From the NCBI RefSeq assembly GCF_000211815.1, contig NZ_GL890944.1, positions 17,923 to 81,922 of the forward strand: a stretch of 64,000 bases of DNA. The letters are read 5' to 3'. A program made the position numbers and the translations under genes. Under the pieces are notes generated by a model. That model ran no database searches. It saw only the letters and a list, made by a program, of their open reading frames with translations, and was not told where the DNA came from. Each line of letters begins with the position of its first letter. The stretch's first letter is position 1. Shown here in pieces: positions 17,874 to 27,686 of this stretch. Origin of the DNA: Moorena producens 3L (GTDB taxonomy: Bacteria > Cyanobacteriota > Cyanobacteriia > Cyanobacteriales > Coleofasciculaceae).

Positions 17874-18497
17874 TCAGCTACCTCCGGTGCGGGGGAAAGT
17901 TACGCCCATGGAGTTAACAGTGACTTAGTTGCTGTGCCTGGGAATCCCCATCCCTGAGGCGGGTGGGGAGGTTCAATGGATAATTAGTGCTACCTTACCT
18001 GTCATAGAACCGGCTTCGATAGCGTTGTGAGCAGCAGCAGCTTCTTTGAGGGGAAACCGTTGGCTGAGGTGAATTTTCAGTTTACCTTGATCAATCCAAT
18101 TAGCACACTGCTGGAGAATCTCGGTTTGGTGCTGTTGAGCTGTAGTGAGCCCTTTCAAGGCTGGGGTGAGCATGAGTTCTAGACTGATGCGCAAATTATG
18201 CGATCGCGCTGTCTTCAAATTACCTTCGGCTGGGTCTGGTTGGAGGATAGTCACAATATCGCCATATACCCGCACTGCTTCACAGGTGTCATAAAAGGTT
18301 TTACCAAAAATTTTGGGTTTAAAGCCCCGTCCTTATAGGACGGCTTTCTTTTTAAGTTAAAACTTGACAGTTTTATCACTGCTTGTTATTATAAAATTAT
18401 AAACAAAAAAAAATAGATAAATACTATCTAATGATAAGTAGACAACGTAAAAAATATGTATCAGATACATATTGCGTAATTTGGTCTAACGACTTAA

Positions 18498-18547
18498 GCG
18501 ATGCAGCGCGGTCTTGGGGGTTTCCCCCATGAGCGACTGCATCAAGA
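18498..18547 (+). repeat. GCGATGCAG...CATCAAGACA hairpin repeat, copy 2
   Basis: Central GGGGGTTTCCCCC within flanking GATGCAG/CTGCATC. It lies between GACTTAA and GTCTATG, which are separated by only 2 nt in the sister element at 32206, so the insertion point is visible. Confidence 0.85.
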
Positions 18548-18600
18548 CAACGTCTATGAAAAAAAATTAGATAAAAAAAGTATCTATCTATATAAAAAAA

Positions 18601-18744
18601 GGTACGGTGGGGCACACCGAAACCTAAATCTTTGATTTAAACGCTTAGGTCGAATTGCCCTCTACTTTTTCTGGTTCCGACCTGATCAAGCAAGACAGCT
18701 CGTTGAAGTAAGAATCCCCGTCCTTAAAGGACGGGGAGTGTCAA
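18601..18744 (+). ncRNA. omega/reRNA-like right-end segment
   Basis: 144 nt from GGTACGGTGGGGCACACC to TCAA, the same length and layout as the right end of the tnpB element at 45845-45988. The adjoining flank AAGCTAGTTTGTTTG would be the guide part. Confidence 0.6.
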
Positions 18745-19795
18745 AAAGCTAGTTTGTTTGTAAAGGATAGGATAGTCAGCACCTAACTGACGCACTAATC
18801 TAGCTTTTTCTTGAGAACCGACAGTAGTACAAACCTCAGCACCTTTGAGCTTAGCTAGCTGAATAGCAACGTGACCAACACCACCAGCACCTGCCTGAAT
18901 CAGCACCTTTTGTCCTGCTTGCAACCGTCCTCGGTCATACAATGATTCCCAGGCAGTGATCAGTACTAGAGGAGCAGCAGCGGCTTCAGGGAAGGAGAGG
19001 GATTTAGGCTTGTGGGCAACTAAGGACTGATCAACAACAGCTAGTTCGGCATAGTTACCCGTACCAGATAATCCTAATCCCCCAGCACAGAAATATACCT
19101 CATCACCGACCTGGAATTTATCGACACCAGCACCAACAGCTTCTACCACACCAGCACCATCGCAGCCTAGGATAGCTGGCATTTGGTCACGGTAAAAGGT
19201 ACCTCTACGCCGCAGTTTGGTGTCAATGGGATTAACACCAGCAGCGTGAAGACGCACCAGGATTTCTGTGTCGTTTTTAATTGTGGGGTCTGGTACATCC
19301 TGAAGTTGCAGCACTTCAGGTGTACCAGCAGCGGTCATTAAAATGGCTTTCATTGGTCATTTGTTAATTGTTAATTGTTAATTGTCAATGGTTAATGGTC
19401 AATGGTCAATGATCAATTTTCAATTAACTTTGCACAAATAACTTTGAACAAAATCGCCATTTGATGATTTGCCTTGATGATGTCCGATACTTTTTAGCTA
19501 CCAGAATCTACCAAAGGTAAACTCTAGCTCGCCAATGCAAGATGCTCTCGCATCCAGGGGGTATCTCCCAAAGCCCTCAGGAATATCCCGCGAGCGCCAT
19601 AAAAATGTCAAAAAAGTTCGTTCCACCGGGATTACAGCGCAACTATTAAACCCTTGGTTTTCGGCTTTAATTTAAGTTACATAATAATCCCTGTCGGTGT
19701 TACCCTAATTTAATTCTAACAAATAATAAGAGTTTTTGGTAGACTCTGCAACATTTTCTCTAGCTGTTTACTAACCCTTTTAGATCCATGCCTAA

Positions 19796-20707
19796 TCATG
19801 CTGTACATAGTTGTGCTGTCGTTTGACTATAGCGACAGGGATGGCTGAAGAGTGCTTTAGGCTGGGATTGGTGTTCTGCTCGAAAGACATTGGCATCGAG
19901 ATTAGCCAGGATTTGTTTACCAGAAAGGCTTCGCTCTAGGTAGGGCAATGCGGGTTTGATATAAGGATAGACAACATTCCAGTAAAAGTTTGGGTAGTTC
20001 CGGCGTAAATCACCGGGATTACGATAGCCTAAAATCTGATTTTTCCCGATTTCTTCAAACTCGTAGAACAAGGCACTAATTTTTTGTAAGTAGCGGGGAT
20101 CAGCCAGCTGACCAATCAAATCTGCTGCTCTGACTAAACCAGGATAGTTAACCGTGTCTTGATGATCCTGATCAGCAGGTACTGGGAAACGGGTTAATTC
20201 AATATTGTGCTTAATCTGCTCAGTATCAATCAGCAGGTGATTACCAAAGTGTTCATCAATAAACTGCTTACCCCGGTCTACATGGTAGGGAGTAAGGCTG
20301 GCATCAGTTGCACCTGTAGGGAGAGTAATCATGAAATTGTCTATTCCTGTGGCATACAATCCTTGGTCTGGTTGGTCTTGACGACAGATGCCTTTGATAT
20401 AGCCAATGTCATGGCACAACAAAGAGATAATCACGTGCAACCAGTCTTCACAGGAGACGCTCCCTTCGCAGATGTGCTTACCCCACAAGATTTCCTGTCC
20501 AACTAGGGTGACTAGGAAGGTGTGTTCAATGTTGTGATAGAGAGCGTCACTATTAGCAATATTTTCCAGAGCCATGTGGGTAGCCCAAGTAATCAGCTCA
20601 CAGTAGTCTGATTTAAGGTTGCCGTAAGTGCTGTGGAAACCTGTCTCTAGATTTTTAACACAGGTATCAATGATTATCTCGGTAGGATTAAACATCATGG
20701 TAGGCAT
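19796..20707 (-). CDS. HD-domain metalloprotein (Npun_R2479-like)
   Basis: 303 residues. HD-type metal ligands are seen as LYHNIEHTFLVTLVGQEIL (His) and LLCHDIGYIKG (His-Asp) near residues 60 and 98, with a later Asp in VRAADLIGQLADPR. The fold suggests a metal-dependent phosphohydrolase, of the type annotated in cyanobacteria as Npun_R2479-family HD metalloprotein. The substrate is unknown. The C-terminal 40 residues are polar and probably disordered. Confidence 0.75.
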   Translation of the reverse strand: MPTMMFNPTEIIIDTCVKNLETGFHSTYGNLKSDYCELITWATHMALENIANSDALYHNIEHTFLVTLVGQEILWGKHICEGSVSCEDWLHVIISLLCHDIGYIKGICRQDQPDQGLYATGIDNFMITLPTGATDASLTPYHVDRGKQFIDEHFGNHLLIDTEQIKHNIELTRFPVPADQDHQDTVNYPGLVRAADLIGQLADPRYLQKISALFYEFEEIGKNQILGYRNPGDLRRNYPNFYWNVVYPYIKPALPYLERSLSGKQILANLDANVFRAEHQSQPKALFSHPCRYSQTTAQLCTA

Positions 20708-21493
20708 ATCAGCAACTCCTGATTTAGATTTAAGCTCATCCCCACGGTCACATCCGGGGGATTTCAGGTTAGGGGTTAGGGGTTAGGGGTTAGTTAATTG
20801 GTCTGGCATTGCTTAATTATGCAATGATTTTAAGAATTTTTTGGAATGAGCATCAGGCGTGGAACGGGCATCTTGCCCGTTTCATTTCCCAGGCAGGATG
20901 CCCACCCCACTCATATTAATTCGAAGATTCAGCAATGCCATTGGTCTGACTAACTACTAACGACGTTTTGTTTGGCAGCTTTCAATCCCTATATCTAGAT
21001 AAACGCTAGATCAAAGTTCTCACCATTCGCCCTGAGGCACTTAGCTTTGTTAGGTCCGGCACAAGGGGCGAGGTATTAACCTTATGTTTGTCAAGTTTTC
21101 ACCCACTTCGGATCAGGTATCTACCAAGCTGATAGCTGATAGCTAAAAGCTGATCGCTTTATCAACACAACCCATCAAGCTCCCAATTTTGGGCAATACA
21201 AGTGCAACAGGGAGTGATATGATATGACCAGTACTCAGTGCCATCAGACGCAGGGTTTTAGCTTGAGGGAAAAGGCAAGAGATTACTGAGACATCTATAA
21301 CCTCGTATAGGTTTGATTGCCATTAATCAAACTATAGCCTGTGTTTAAGACATCAGGGTAATTTGTGGAAAAAGGCTCACAAGCCACGTCTAATCCATAA
21401 TTTGTGTGAAAATCTTCACAAACTCATGGCTAGCTCAGCTTTTCGATAAGCTAGTTAGGATGGGTTTAAAATTAGCAGAAATACTATCTTTTT
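20708..21493. other. long intergenic region with dispersed palindromes
   Basis: Holds three copies of AGGGGTT at 20764-20792 and a repeat at 20857-20915 (GGAACGGGCATCTTGCCCGT ... CAGGATGCCCACCCCAC) of a kind common in cyanobacterial intergenic DNA. The last 250 nt probably hold the promoter of the LuxR-type gene. No gene seen. Confidence 0.5.
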
Positions 21494-21523
21494 TTGGTGC
21501 ATCTTGATAACCACCTAAACGCT

Positions 21524-22939
21524 ATGTCTAGGGGAAAAAACCGATTATTCAAAATCTCTATCGGCAAGACTGAGATGTTCTTAGAAAAATTGAATCAACT
21601 AGATTTGACTGTAGCATTTGATCAGCTAACACCTCGTAAACGAGAGGTCTTGAAGAAAATGTTAGCGGGCCAAAGCGATCAAGCGATCGCTAAGTCCCTA
21701 CACATCACAGAAGCTACTGTCAGAAAACATGTGCAGCAGCTGTGCGAGAAATTTGAGCTGAGGAATGCACCAGGTGAACACTACTCACTCCGAAATCAGT
21801 TAATTGACTTATTTAGTGAATATCAGCCTAAGTTAGTCAATCCAGAGTTATTAAGTAAATATAAATCTTTCATCGTCCCACCGATGCCAGAGTCAGAAGG
21901 GCAACAAAAGCCAGTTCCTCTCTATGCTGACTTTTATGTCAAGCGCATTCCTTATGAAGATCAGTTGTTAGAGGCAATTGTCAAGCCTGGTGCTCTAATT
22001 CGGATCAAAGCACCCCAGCAGATGGGTAAAACCTCCCTGATTGAACGAGTTCTGGCTGAGCTCAGGCAGCAAGGTTATCAAGCTGTGACCTTAAGCTTTG
22101 AGTTAGCCGATAGTACCGTCTATAGGGACCTCGGCAAATTCTCACGGTGGTTCTGTGCCAGAGTTGGTCAGACTCTAGGGCTGTCAAATAAGTTGGATGA
22201 GTATTGGGATGATATTTTTGGATGTAATAGTAACACCACAGATTACTTTCAGGAGTATTTATTGGCAGAAATTGAAAGCCAGATAGTACTCGTTATAGAT
22301 AAAGTTGATCTGGTGTTTGAACACCCCTTTATTGCTGATGATTTTTGTCGCCTTCTCCGTGGTTGGTATGACATCGCTAGGCGGGGCGATCGCAGTAGCG
22401 CTATCTGGAAAAAACTCCGGTTGGTGATAGTACATTCTACAGAAATTTATAGCTCCTTGGATATCAATCACTCACCACTGGCTAATGTCGGATTGGAAAT
22501 TGAGTTGCCAGAGTTTAGCACAGAGCAAGTACAGGAGTTAGTCAGACGTTATGGACTGGATGGGAATCCCAGAGAAGTGGAGGAACTGATGGCGATGGTG
22601 GGAGGACATCCTTATCTGTTGCGCAAAGGTTTAGCTTATATTAAATATGATCAGATTACCCTAGCGCAACTGTTAGAGGTGGCACCCACAGAAGCCGGAC
22701 CATTCAGTGACCATCTGCGACGCCACCTAGGAAATCTCAAACAGTCTCCAGAATTGGAAACTGCGTTGGAGAAAGTGGTTCAAGCACACAGCTGGGTAAC
22801 TATCCCATCGGAGCAAGCCTTTAAGTTATATAGCATGGGGTTAGTAAAGTTGCAAGGGAATAGCGTCATGCCTCGCTGTGATTTATATCACAAGTATTTT
22901 TGCGATCGCCTTTGCCAGCGGCTTGAGCCTGAGTGCTGA
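21524..22939 (+). CDS. LuxR-type HTH protein with AAA-like ATPase domain
   Basis: About 471 residues. A GerE/LuxR helix-turn-helix lies at about 28-85 (LTPRKREVLKKMLAGQSDQAIAKSLHITEATVRKHVQQL). Then comes a cyanobacterial AAA-like (AAA_35) domain: YVKRIPYEDQL, Walker A-like APQQMGKTSL near 165, Walker B-like IVLVIDKVDLVFE, and the C-terminal MVGGHPYLLRKGL motif. It is probably a STAND-like regulator that binds DNA. The Walker A is degenerate (QQMGKTS). The start is uncertain: TTG 21494, ATG 21524 and ATG 21573 are all in frame without a clear ribosome site. Confidence 0.75.
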   Translation: MSRGKNRLFKISIGKTEMFLEKLNQLDLTVAFDQLTPRKREVLKKMLAGQSDQAIAKSLHITEATVRKHVQQLCEKFELRNAPGEHYSLRNQLIDLFSEYQPKLVNPELLSKYKSFIVPPMPESEGQQKPVPLYADFYVKRIPYEDQLLEAIVKPGALIRIKAPQQMGKTSLIERVLAELRQQGYQAVTLSFELADSTVYRDLGKFSRWFCARVGQTLGLSNKLDEYWDDIFGCNSNTTDYFQEYLLAEIESQIVLVIDKVDLVFEHPFIADDFCRLLRGWYDIARRGDRSSAIWKKLRLVIVHSTEIYSSLDINHSPLANVGLEIELPEFSTEQVQELVRRYGLDGNPREVEELMAMVGGHPYLLRKGLAYIKYDQITLAQLLEVAPTEAGPFSDHLRRHLGNLKQSPELETALEKVVQAHSWVTIPSEQAFKLYSMGLVKLQGNSVMPRCDLYHKYFCDRLCQRLEPEC

Positions 22940-22977
22940 GTGGGTCAGTTCAGAATCCATACTTCATATAACCTTAA

Positions 22978-23338
22978 ACCTTAAACCTACCCTATACCGA
23001 ATGCCTAGGGCGAACAACCTAACCGAAGGGAACGCCTAAGGCCAACAACCTTGGCCAATAGGCCACGCTACGCGAACAACCTTAAATTTTAAACCTTAAA
23101 CCTTAAACCTTAAACCTACCCTAAACCGAACGCCAAAGGCGAACAACCTTGGCCTATTGGCCACGCTACGCGAACAACCTTGGCCTATTGGCCACGCTAC
23201 GCGAACAACCTTGGCCAATAGGCCACGCTACGCGAACAACTGTCAACATTCAACTGTCAACCTACCCTAAACCGAACGCCAAAGGCGAACAACTGTCAAC
23301 CTTGGCCAATAGGCCACGCTACGCGAACAAAAGTTAAC
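22978..23338. repeat. array of heptamers and GCCACGCTACGCGAAC repeats
   Basis: TTAAACC heptamers are mixed with six or more copies of a 30-nt unit containing TTGGCC, a 4-nt spacer, GGCCACGCTACGCGAACAA. The unit is a small dispersed repeat also found inside tnpB (about 17460), pbpC (about 30055) and the 32206 element. It fills the gap between two AAA-like genes. Confidence 0.85.
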
Positions 23339-23345
23339 AACTAAA

Positions 23346-26300
23346 ATGACCTACGAATATATATACTCAGGGACTTTACCAGCCGATGCTCTTACCTATG
23401 TGAAGCGACAAGCAGATAATGATTTATATGAAGGATTGAAGGCTGGACAGTTTTGTTATGTATTGAACTCAAGACAGACTGGAAAATCTAGCTTACGAGT
23501 GCAAGTAATGCGTCGGCTTGAAGCAGATGGGGTTGCCTGTGCAGTAATTGATTTATCCATGGATGGTACTCAGCATGTCACTCTCGATCAATGGTATGCC
23601 AATATTGTCCGCTCTCTGGCTAGAGACTTCGACCTAGATATTAATTTACGCACTTGGTGGCGTGAGCGAGAAATGATATTTGCGGTGCGGCGATTGAGAG
23701 AATTTCTTGAAGAGGTTTTGCTCCAGCAAGTTACTCAAAATATTGTAATTTTTATTGATGAAATTGATAGCGTTCTTAGCCTCGATTTCCCCACTGATGA
23801 TTTTTTCGCTTTTATTCGTGCCTGCTATAACCAACGTGTGGATAAGTCAGACTACCAACGCCTTACGTTTGCGCTACTTGGAGTAGCAACACCATCAGAT
23901 TTAATTCAAGATAAAAAACGCACACCCTTTAATATTGGTCAGGCGATTCAGCTATATGGCTTTCAGTTGCACGAAGCACAGGGATTAGCGCAAGGATTAC
24001 AAGGAAAAATTAGTAATCCCCAAGATGTCCTGAAACAGGTCTTGTACTGGAGTGGAGGTCAACCTTTTCTGACCCAAAAGCTTTGTAAACTCTTGTTGGA
24101 TTCTGTATCTACTATCCCAACAGGTGGTGAGGCAGAGTGGGTTGACCAATTAGTGCGATCGCAAGTGATTGATGATTGGAAATCCCATGATAATCCGGAG
24201 CATCTTAAAACTATTCGCGATCGTCTTATTAAGAATGAGCAACGGGCTGGGCGATTACTGGGATTGTATCAGCAAATTCTGCAACGGGGAGAAATTGCTT
24301 CTGATGACAGTTATGAACAAATAGAATTGCGGCTATCGGGATTAGTGGTTGAGCAGCAAGGAAAATTAAGGATTTATAACCGTATTTATCAAGCTGTTTT
24401 TAACCAAAATTGGGTAGATAAAGAATTAGCAAATTTGCGACCGTATAGTAATGAAATTGCTGCTTGGTTAGACTCCGATTGTCAGGATACATCCTGTCTT
24501 CTGCGAGGACAACAGTTACAGGATGCATTAAGATGGGCCCTGGGTAAAAGCTTAAGCCATCAAGATTATCAGTTTTTGACCACTAGCCAAGAATGGGAAA
24601 AGCGAGAATTTAAAAAGGCGTTAGAAGAAATTCAACGGTATTCAGAAGCCAGACGACAAGGGAAACTTAATCCAGCCCTAGCGGCTACCACTAAGGAAAC
24701 TATCTATGAGTCTCTTGAACACCTGACCCCAGAAAGTTTCAAATATATTGTTTCCAACCTTGAATTGGACTTAGGAGTTTTTAATCAAACCTTATCCATG
24801 ATGGATACTCTGCTAGACCGAGAAGGGTTTGATTCCATTTTCAATGAAATGTTACGGTCTATCACCTTCAAAACTGGCGAGATACTACAGGCAGATCGCA
24901 CGACTATTTTTTTATTAGATGAAGCCAAAAATGAACTCTGGTCAATTGTGGCAAAGGGTGAAGGAGGAGACTCAGAAGAGATTCGGATGCCTGCGGATAA
25001 AGGGATTGCTGGTTATGTTGCTCAAACTAAGAAAACTGTCAATATTCCTTACGATTTATATAACGATACCCGTTCTAATACTGCTAAGGAATGGGATACC
25101 AAAACTGGATACCGTACTTATACCATGCTGGCTTTACCCTTACTAGATGATAAAGGAGATTTAGTGGCTGTTGTCCAATTACTAAATAAGTTAAAACAAC
25201 CGCCAGTTTTAGACGCGCCCTTAGCTGATAAAATTGATTTAAAAGGCTTTACACCAGAGGATGAAAAACTTTTTGCGCAATTCGCCCGCTCGATTCAAAT
25301 GATTCTTAAATCCTCTCGGTTATTTTATAAAGCAGCTCAGAAACAACGAATAGCTTCAGCATTGATAAATGCGACACAATCTCTGGGTAAAAGTAGCTTG
25401 GATCTAGAAGAAACTTTGAATAAAGTAATGAATCAGGCTCAAGAGCTAATGTCTGCTGATCGCAGCACAGTCTGGATGTTAGATGAGGAACAGGATGAAT
25501 TATGGACAAAAATTACGGTTGCTGATGGCACATTAAAAGAAATTCGGATTCCCAAAGGAGCTGGCTTTGCTGGTCAAGTTGTTACCACTAAACAGCCACT
25601 GATAATTCCGTTTGATCTCTATGACCATCCCAATTCAGAAACTGCCAAACAAACTGATAGTCAAACCGGTTATCGCACCTGTAGTTTGTTAGGGATGCCT
25701 GTGTTTAATGTTGATAATCAATTAATTGCTGTTACCCAATTAGTCAATAAAAAGAAACAGGGCAATTTTCCCCCATACAATCCCGCCGATTGGCCAAACC
25801 CTCCCGATTGCTGGAAGGCAAGTTTTGATCGCAGGGATCAAGACTTGATGGAAGCATTTAATATTCAAGCGGGTGTAGCGCTCCAAAATGCCAAGCTATT
25901 TAGTAAAGTCAAGCAACAACAGCTAGAGCAGCGAGATTTGGTCTTTAATGTATCCAGTGGTGTAATTTTTACCAATAAAACTGGTCAGATTATTCTTGCC
26001 AATGATCACGCTAAGGATTTCATTGGTTTGAAAGATATTGAGGAGAAGTCTTTACGGGACTTGCTCCACATTAAAGAGGGCAATTTTTCCCAATGGTTCG
26101 ATGTAGCATTAGCTGCCAAGACTGAAGAAGAACGTCGGCAAGATTATTCAGCTCAAACCTTAGTATCCCATAATACTCAAGCAGAACACAGTGTAAATCT
26201 ATGTATTATCTCTTGTCCTGATGCTTCTGATGTTAATCAGATTTCTACTATCCTAGTAATTATTAATGATAGTGGTGATGAGAAACAAAAACAGGATCAG

Positions 26301-26348
26301 CAAAAGCTAGTGCGTAGTGTGTCTAGGGTCAGCAATCTTTATGGTTGA
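23346..26348 (+). CDS. AAA-like, double GAF, PAS sensor protein, probably C-terminally truncated
   Basis: 1000 residues. 1-400: AAA_35 domain (YVKRQADNDLYEGLKAG, Walker A-like LNSRQTGKSSL, Walker B-like IVIFIDEIDSVL, YWSGGQPFLTQKLC). 480-660 and 690-870: two GAF domains, each with ADR(T/S)T and the NIPYDLY / IIPFDLY type end. 880-985: PAS-like (VSSGVIFTNKTGQIILANDHA). Cyanobacterial homologues of this layout usually continue into a cyclase or kinase; here reading stops at RSVSRVSNLYG. It may sense small molecules or redox without an output domain of its own. Confidence 0.8.
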   Translation: MTYEYIYSGTLPADALTYVKRQADNDLYEGLKAGQFCYVLNSRQTGKSSLRVQVMRRLEADGVACAVIDLSMDGTQHVTLDQWYANIVRSLARDFDLDINLRTWWREREMIFAVRRLREFLEEVLLQQVTQNIVIFIDEIDSVLSLDFPTDDFFAFIRACYNQRVDKSDYQRLTFALLGVATPSDLIQDKKRTPFNIGQAIQLYGFQLHEAQGLAQGLQGKISNPQDVLKQVLYWSGGQPFLTQKLCKLLLDSVSTIPTGGEAEWVDQLVRSQVIDDWKSHDNPEHLKTIRDRLIKNEQRAGRLLGLYQQILQRGEIASDDSYEQIELRLSGLVVEQQGKLRIYNRIYQAVFNQNWVDKELANLRPYSNEIAAWLDSDCQDTSCLLRGQQLQDALRWALGKSLSHQDYQFLTTSQEWEKREFKKALEEIQRYSEARRQGKLNPALAATTKETIYESLEHLTPESFKYIVSNLELDLGVFNQTLSMMDTLLDREGFDSIFNEMLRSITFKTGEILQADRTTIFLLDEAKNELWSIVAKGEGGDSEEIRMPADKGIAGYVAQTKKTVNIPYDLYNDTRSNTAKEWDTKTGYRTYTMLALPLLDDKGDLVAVVQLLNKLKQPPVLDAPLADKIDLKGFTPEDEKLFAQFARSIQMILKSSRLFYKAAQKQRIASALINATQSLGKSSLDLEETLNKVMNQAQELMSADRSTVWMLDEEQDELWTKITVADGTLKEIRIPKGAGFAGQVVTTKQPLIIPFDLYDHPNSETAKQTDSQTGYRTCSLLGMPVFNVDNQLIAVTQLVNKKKQGNFPPYNPADWPNPPDCWKASFDRRDQDLMEAFNIQAGVALQNAKLFSKVKQQQLEQRDLVFNVSSGVIFTNKTGQIILANDHAKDFIGLKDIEEKSLRDLLHIKEGNFSQWFDVALAAKTEEERRQDYSAQTLVSHNTQAEHSVNLCIISCPDASDVNQISTILVIINDSGDEKQKQDQQKLVRSVSRVSNLYG

Positions 26349-26445
26349 AATTATTTCATAATTAGAAATGATGTGGGTTGAATTAAGTGATGACTTTGGA
26401 CTAGGACCTAATGATTTAAGGTAAGGGTTATGTTCTATGATACAA

Positions 26446-26530
26446 CTGTAGATGCAAAACTCCTGAATTAAAAATGTCCATATTTATTGATTCAAATATT
26501 GATGAAACTGTAGATGCAAAACTCCTGAAA
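26446..26530. repeat. direct repeat unit downstream of the first paralogue
   Basis: Two copies of CTGTAGATGCAAAACTCCTG, the second preceded by AAAAATGTCCATATTTATTG. The same roughly 62-nt unit occurs twice at 27519-27643 downstream of the second paralogue, showing that the duplication covers gene and flank. Confidence 0.8.
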
Positions 26531-26560
26531 AGACAAATTATGACCAATTTAAAATCAATA

Positions 26561-26896
26561 TTATGAGATACTTAAGCGTTTTTCTTCTTTTTTTATAAAC
26601 TCCTTGATTCCTTCTAATTTATAAAAATCCTTGACTTTTTTTCCGTCGTTATCAAGAACTTTATACCGATATAGACCTGGGGGGCCAATACAACCATCAT
26701 TTTCCATAACTAAATCATAGCCAAGTTCTTTGAGTTTATCATAACAGCTGTTATGCTCTTCAACATCAATTTTGTTATAATCAACATTACACTTAAATTT
26801 TGGCTTGACCTCAGCCTCTACTTTATCAGCTTTCTGAGCAATTTTTTCCTCTAGAGATTTTACCCTTGATTTAATATCGTTTAAGTCTTCTTGCAT
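26561..26896 (-). CDS. unknown small protein, tandem paralogue 1
   Basis: 111 residues from ATG 26896, which follows CCGGAGGAATAAGTAC; the longer frame start is not needed. The N-terminus is a heptad-like coiled coil (MQEDLNDIKSRVKSLEEKIAQKADKVEA), then KPKFKCNVDYN, NSCYDKLKELGYDLV, NDGCIGPPGLYRYKVLDNDGKKV. Three conserved Cys. I do not recognise the family. About 60% of residues match the paralogue at 27687. Confidence 0.75.
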   Translation of the reverse strand: MQEDLNDIKSRVKSLEEKIAQKADKVEAEVKPKFKCNVDYNKIDVEEHNSCYDKLKELGYDLVMENDGCIGPPGLYRYKVLDNDGKKVKDFYKLEGIKEFIKKEEKRLSIS

Positions 26897-26929
26897 GTAC
26901 TTATTCCTCCGGAATTGAATTTCATTCAT

Positions 26930-27686
26930 TCAATGTAAATAGAGTTTCAGTAAGTGTTTGTGATATAAATCAACTTTTGCTCTGATCTTTATCACTGGAG
27001 TTTAGACTAATTCTCGTTCACCAGAAACTTGGCTTCCCTGCATCTCATATTTGAAAATTTTGCGTAGCGATGCAGCGCGGTCTTGGGGGTTTCCCCCATG
27101 AGCGACTGCATCAAGACAGGGTGTGTTAGGGGAGCCTTCATTTTTCGCCTCGTAGTCAGGGTTTGGATAGCCCGCCCCGTAACGCACCACCGTGTCAAAC
27201 AGCAAAAATGAGATGCACCCCTTGGCTTCCCTTGAGTAGTCACATTGACTTACTCAACTGAAACCCTTGATAAATAGTTATTACAACAATTTTTAAACCA
27301 CTTGTGCTCAGGCAGTGCTATGATGGAATTTTGTGTACACAAGACGAGTTGAAAAGTTTCGATAACGCAGCCCTAATCCAAACTCGGCAAAAAAGACAAA
27401 TAATTAAATCGCTCAAGACTATCTCAAACACTCTTTGGTGCTTGAGGCATTGGTTTCTATTCCTAATTACTTTTTATCAAGTTTCGTTAAAACCCAAAAT
27501 TTACTCTAAAGTCCAGTGAATTAAAAATGTCCGTATTTCTTGATTAAACTCTTGATGAAACTGTAGATGCAAAACCCCTGAATCAAAAATGTCAGTATTT
27601 CTTGATTAAACTCTTGATGAAACTGTAGATGCAAAACTCCTGAAACGATAAATTATCACCAATTTAAAATCAAGATTATCCGATGC
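26930..27686. other. spacer between the paralogues
   Basis: Holds a GCGATGCAG...CATCAAGACA hairpin repeat at 27067-27116, then about 100 nt that reads in frame as RYGAGYPNPDYEAKNEGSP on the minus strand but is too short to call a gene, and two direct repeats at 27519-27643. No convincing gene. Confidence 0.5.

Larger units (their letters stand above)
16196..17976 (+). mobile_element. tnpB element with a ribbon-helix-helix gene
   Basis: The right end has the hairpin GAATCCCCATCC / GGGTGGGGAGG and ends in TCAA at 17973-17976. The left limit is not resolved; it lies somewhere left of the small reverse gene. The element abuts the 3' end of the quinone oxidoreductase fragment and supplies its TGA stop. 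Both its protein gene and one end carry extra repeat insertions, so it looks decayed. Confidence 0.55.
18305..18744 (+). mobile_element. 440-bp tnpB-less IS608-like element
   Basis: The left flank is TTTTAC (TTAC 18301-18304). The left-end hairpin is GCCCCGTCCTTATAGGACGG, and the right-end hairpin GAATCCCCG/CGGGGAG ends in TCAA at 18741-18744. There is no tnpB. Compared with the copy at 32206 it carries an extra hairpin repeat of about 50 nt at 18498-18547. Confidence 0.88.
17973..19353 (-). pseudogene. zinc-type/quinone oxidoreductase gene split by a 440-bp element
   Basis: The N-terminal part (19353 to 18745) has the MDR fold: LHAAGVNPIDTKLRRRG, LGCDGAGVVEAVG and the NAD(P) site QAGAGGVGHVAIQLA. 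The C-terminal part (18300 to 17973) has GKTFYDTCEAVRVYGDIVTILQPDP and the tail. Between them sits the element 18305-18744. Joining the flanks does not restore the frame, and about 25-30 residues usual between YKQTS and GKTF seem to be missing, so DNA was lost at the insertion. The 3' stop TGA belongs to the neighbouring tnpB element. The gene is dead and bracketed by two insertions. Confidence 0.85.

Noticed and set aside
18424..18615. Reverse frame of 63 codons inside the 440-bp element
   Set aside because: It overlaps the hairpin repeat and the RNA-like right-end segment and is not kept in the sister elements.
23149..23337. Short forward frame with repeated RYANN peptides
   Set aside because: It is read from the TTGGCC...GCTACGCGAAC repeat array, not a gene.
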